A DNA stretch of 5,620 nt from Oscillospiraceae bacterium (GTDB lineage: Bacteria > Bacillota > Clostridia > Oscillospirales > Ruminococcaceae). The notes beneath the pieces are model-generated. The model worked only from the letters and a program-made list of their open reading frames with translations, searched no databases and had not been told where the DNA came from. Positions 5,134 through 5,620 of this stretch are shown piece by piece (positions within the stretch are counted from its first letter, which is position 1; every line of letters starts with the position of its first letter). The translations under genes were made by a program, and so were the position numbers. Location: the NCBI GenBank assembly GCA_017416665.1, contig JAFQBO010000100.1, positions 1-5,620 on the forward strand, in the 5' to 3' direction.

Positions 5134-5481
5134 ATGCCTAAAGGGAAACCAAACAAGAGATATACACCTGAATTCAAGATCATGGTCGTGGAAACGATGC
5201 ACAAAGAAGGTTTAAGTCACCGAGAAGCAGGAAGGTTTTTTGAAATAACTGCTCATGATGCTGTTGCAAAATGGGAACGCATTTACCTTGAAGAAGGGAA
5301 AGAAGGTTTCTATGTCGAACGTCGAGGACGTAAGTCAACAGGTCGCCCACCAAAGCTGAAAAAAGAAGTTGAGGAAGACCTGATAGCGGAGGTACAGCGA
5401 CTTCGTGCGGAGAATGCATACCTAAAAAAATTGAATGCCTTGGTTGCCGAGAGGGTACGGCAAGAGAAAAATCACAAGTGA
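5134..5481 (+). CDS. IS3-family transposase OrfA (helix-turn-helix DNA-binding protein)
   Basis: This 115-residue protein binds the ends of the insertion sequence. K8-R-Y-T-P-E-F-K opens a helix-turn-helix region (about 9-62) that includes L27-S-H-R-E-A-G-R-F-F and V44-A-K-W-E-R, followed by a G-R-P-P-K linker (70-74). A leucine-zipper coiled coil follows at about 78-108 (repeated Leu and Glu), used in OrfA for dimerising. The basic, charged end is E-K-N-H-K. The ATG at 5134 is chosen because AAAGGGGG lies 7 bases upstream; the frame is open to an ATG at 5080, but that codon lies upstream of the predicted transcript start. OrfA normally fuses to OrfB by -1 frameshifting to make the active transposase. 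The gene is complete, but its partner is not. Confidence 0.9.
   Translation: MPKGKPNKRYTPEFKIMVVETMHKEGLSHREAGRFFEITAHDAVAKWERIYLEEGKEGFYVERRGRKSTGRPPKLKKEVEEDLIAEVQRLRAENAYLKKLNALVAERVRQEKNHK
5424..5430 (+). promoter_or_regulatory. A7 slippery heptamer for -1 frameshifting
   Basis: Seven A residues lie in the phase A-AAA-AAA relative to the orfA codons, within the coiled-coil coding part. After a slip, the -1 frame is open from 5430 into the orfB sequence with no stop before 5550. This is the classic programmed frameshift arrangement of IS3 elements. A shorter A run (5467-5471) near the orfA stop is a second possibility. Confidence 0.5.
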
Positions 5482-5552
5482 TCTGGGAGCTGAGGCATAA
5501 ACACAAGGTAGGTCTGCTCATTGAAATTGCCGGGATTCCCCGCAGCACCTAA
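5430..5552 (+). pseudogene. Truncated IS3 orfB (transposase catalytic subunit), 5' fragment
   Basis: This is the -1 frame relative to orfA. It reads ...E-K-S-Q-V-I-W-E-L-R-H-K-H-K-V-G-L-L-I-E-I, then A-G-I-P-R-S-T, and stops at TAA 5550-5552. This matches the N-terminal helical part of OrfB just before the usual Y-Y-Y-H. The integrase core with its D-D-E residues is absent. The stop arises from foreign sequence joined after the Thr codon and is not a point mutation within orfB, because nothing after 5552 resembles OrfB in any frame. A usable GTG lies at 5478, but expression as a fusion is more likely. Confidence 0.75.
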
Positions 5553-5620
5553 TGTCATTAAGCTAAGGAAAAGCAAAATAGTCACAGGAAACAAAGATCC
5601 TGTGACTATTTTTATGAATA
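5551..5620 (+). mobile_element. Possible left end of a second insertion sequence (IS231/IS4-like)
   Basis: From about 5551 the sequence AATGTCATTAAGCTAAGGA resembles the terminal inverted repeats of IS231-type elements as I remember them (CATGCCCATCAACTTAAG-like). It begins exactly where orfB is interrupted and is followed at once by a strong hairpin, a common feature just inside such ends. No transposase gene or second end is visible, so this is tentative. A deletion joining unrelated DNA is the alternative. Confidence 0.4.
5575..5613 (+). terminator. Strong bidirectional rho-independent terminator
   Basis: Bases 5575-5588 pair perfectly with 5599-5612 (14 bp) around a 10-base loop, with a T run at 5609-5613. 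The left arm starts with an A run, so the structure also works on the minus strand. It would stop transcripts leaving the operon and the IS3 fragment, or, if it belongs to a second insertion sequence, shield that element from outside transcription. Confidence 0.85.

Larger units (their letters stand above)
5055..5549 (+). mobile_element. IS3-family element, left end with intact orfA and truncated orfB
   Basis: The left end is placed at about 5055 (TGAAATGC...), 22 bases after the operon's last stop, because the structured end sequence and promoter of the element begin there. The exact boundary is an inference, since no right end or target duplication is visible. The element holds orfA (5134-5481) and the first part of orfB in the -1 frame. 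orfB breaks off after I-P-R-S-T, where the family normally continues with Tyr residues. It therefore cannot make an active transposase by itself in this window. Local GC content appears higher than in the operon, as expected for foreign DNA. Confidence 0.8.

Noticed and set aside
1..5620. tRNA, rRNA or riboswitch genes
   Set aside because: Apart from the short gaps described, the window is coding. I saw no cloverleaf, rRNA sequence or known riboswitch core on either strand.

Overview
The window looks like chromosomal DNA from a low-GC Firmicute, most likely a Ruminococcus or a relative in Oscillospiraceae. The grounds are the AT-rich coding sequence, the AGGAG-type ribosome binding sites, and the style of the peptide and PqqD/S26 genes. 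The genus is an inference from style, not from a marker gene.

Positions 1-5032 hold one tightly packed plus-strand operon that resembles a ribosomally made, modified and exported peptide (RiPP-like) locus. It starts with the tail of an unidentified gene. Next comes a 35-residue putative precursor peptide (104-211), too short for usual gene calling, and then a leaky-terminator-like hairpin (231-258). After that come a Thr/Ser-rich lipoprotein (279-776), an HPr-kinase-like P-loop protein (794-1528), a PqqD-family peptide chaperone (1537-1794), a Ser/His signal-peptidase-like protease (1787-2215), an ABC exporter with fused membrane and ATPase domains (2212-3894), and a PF14907-type nucleotidyltransferase (3887-5032). 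The last four genes overlap at every junction, so they are probably translationally coupled. A reasonable working model is this: PqqD holds the precursor leader; the kinase and nucleotidyltransferase modify a substrate; the S24/S26-like protease trims it; and the ABC protein exports it. No radical SAM enzyme, lanthionine synthetase, asparagine-synthetase-like cyclase or C39 peptidase is visible.

The most interesting signal is that the precursor peptide and the lipoprotein, otherwise unrelated, end in nearly the same motif: N-D-L-P-E-I-P-L and N-E-L-P-F-V-P-A. Their codons differ, which suggests selection on the protein. The lipoprotein may display, mimic or serve as a second substrate for the same machinery.

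Positions 5055-5620 are mobile DNA. An IS3-type element has its left end, an extended -10 promoter and an intact orfA. Its orfB is cut off after about 40 codons at a conserved Ser-Thr, and the sequence that follows resembles the end of another insertion sequence (IS231/IS4-like) with a strong bidirectional terminator. The IS3 left end can fold so that read-through transcripts hide the orfA ribosome binding site while transcripts from its own promoter do not.
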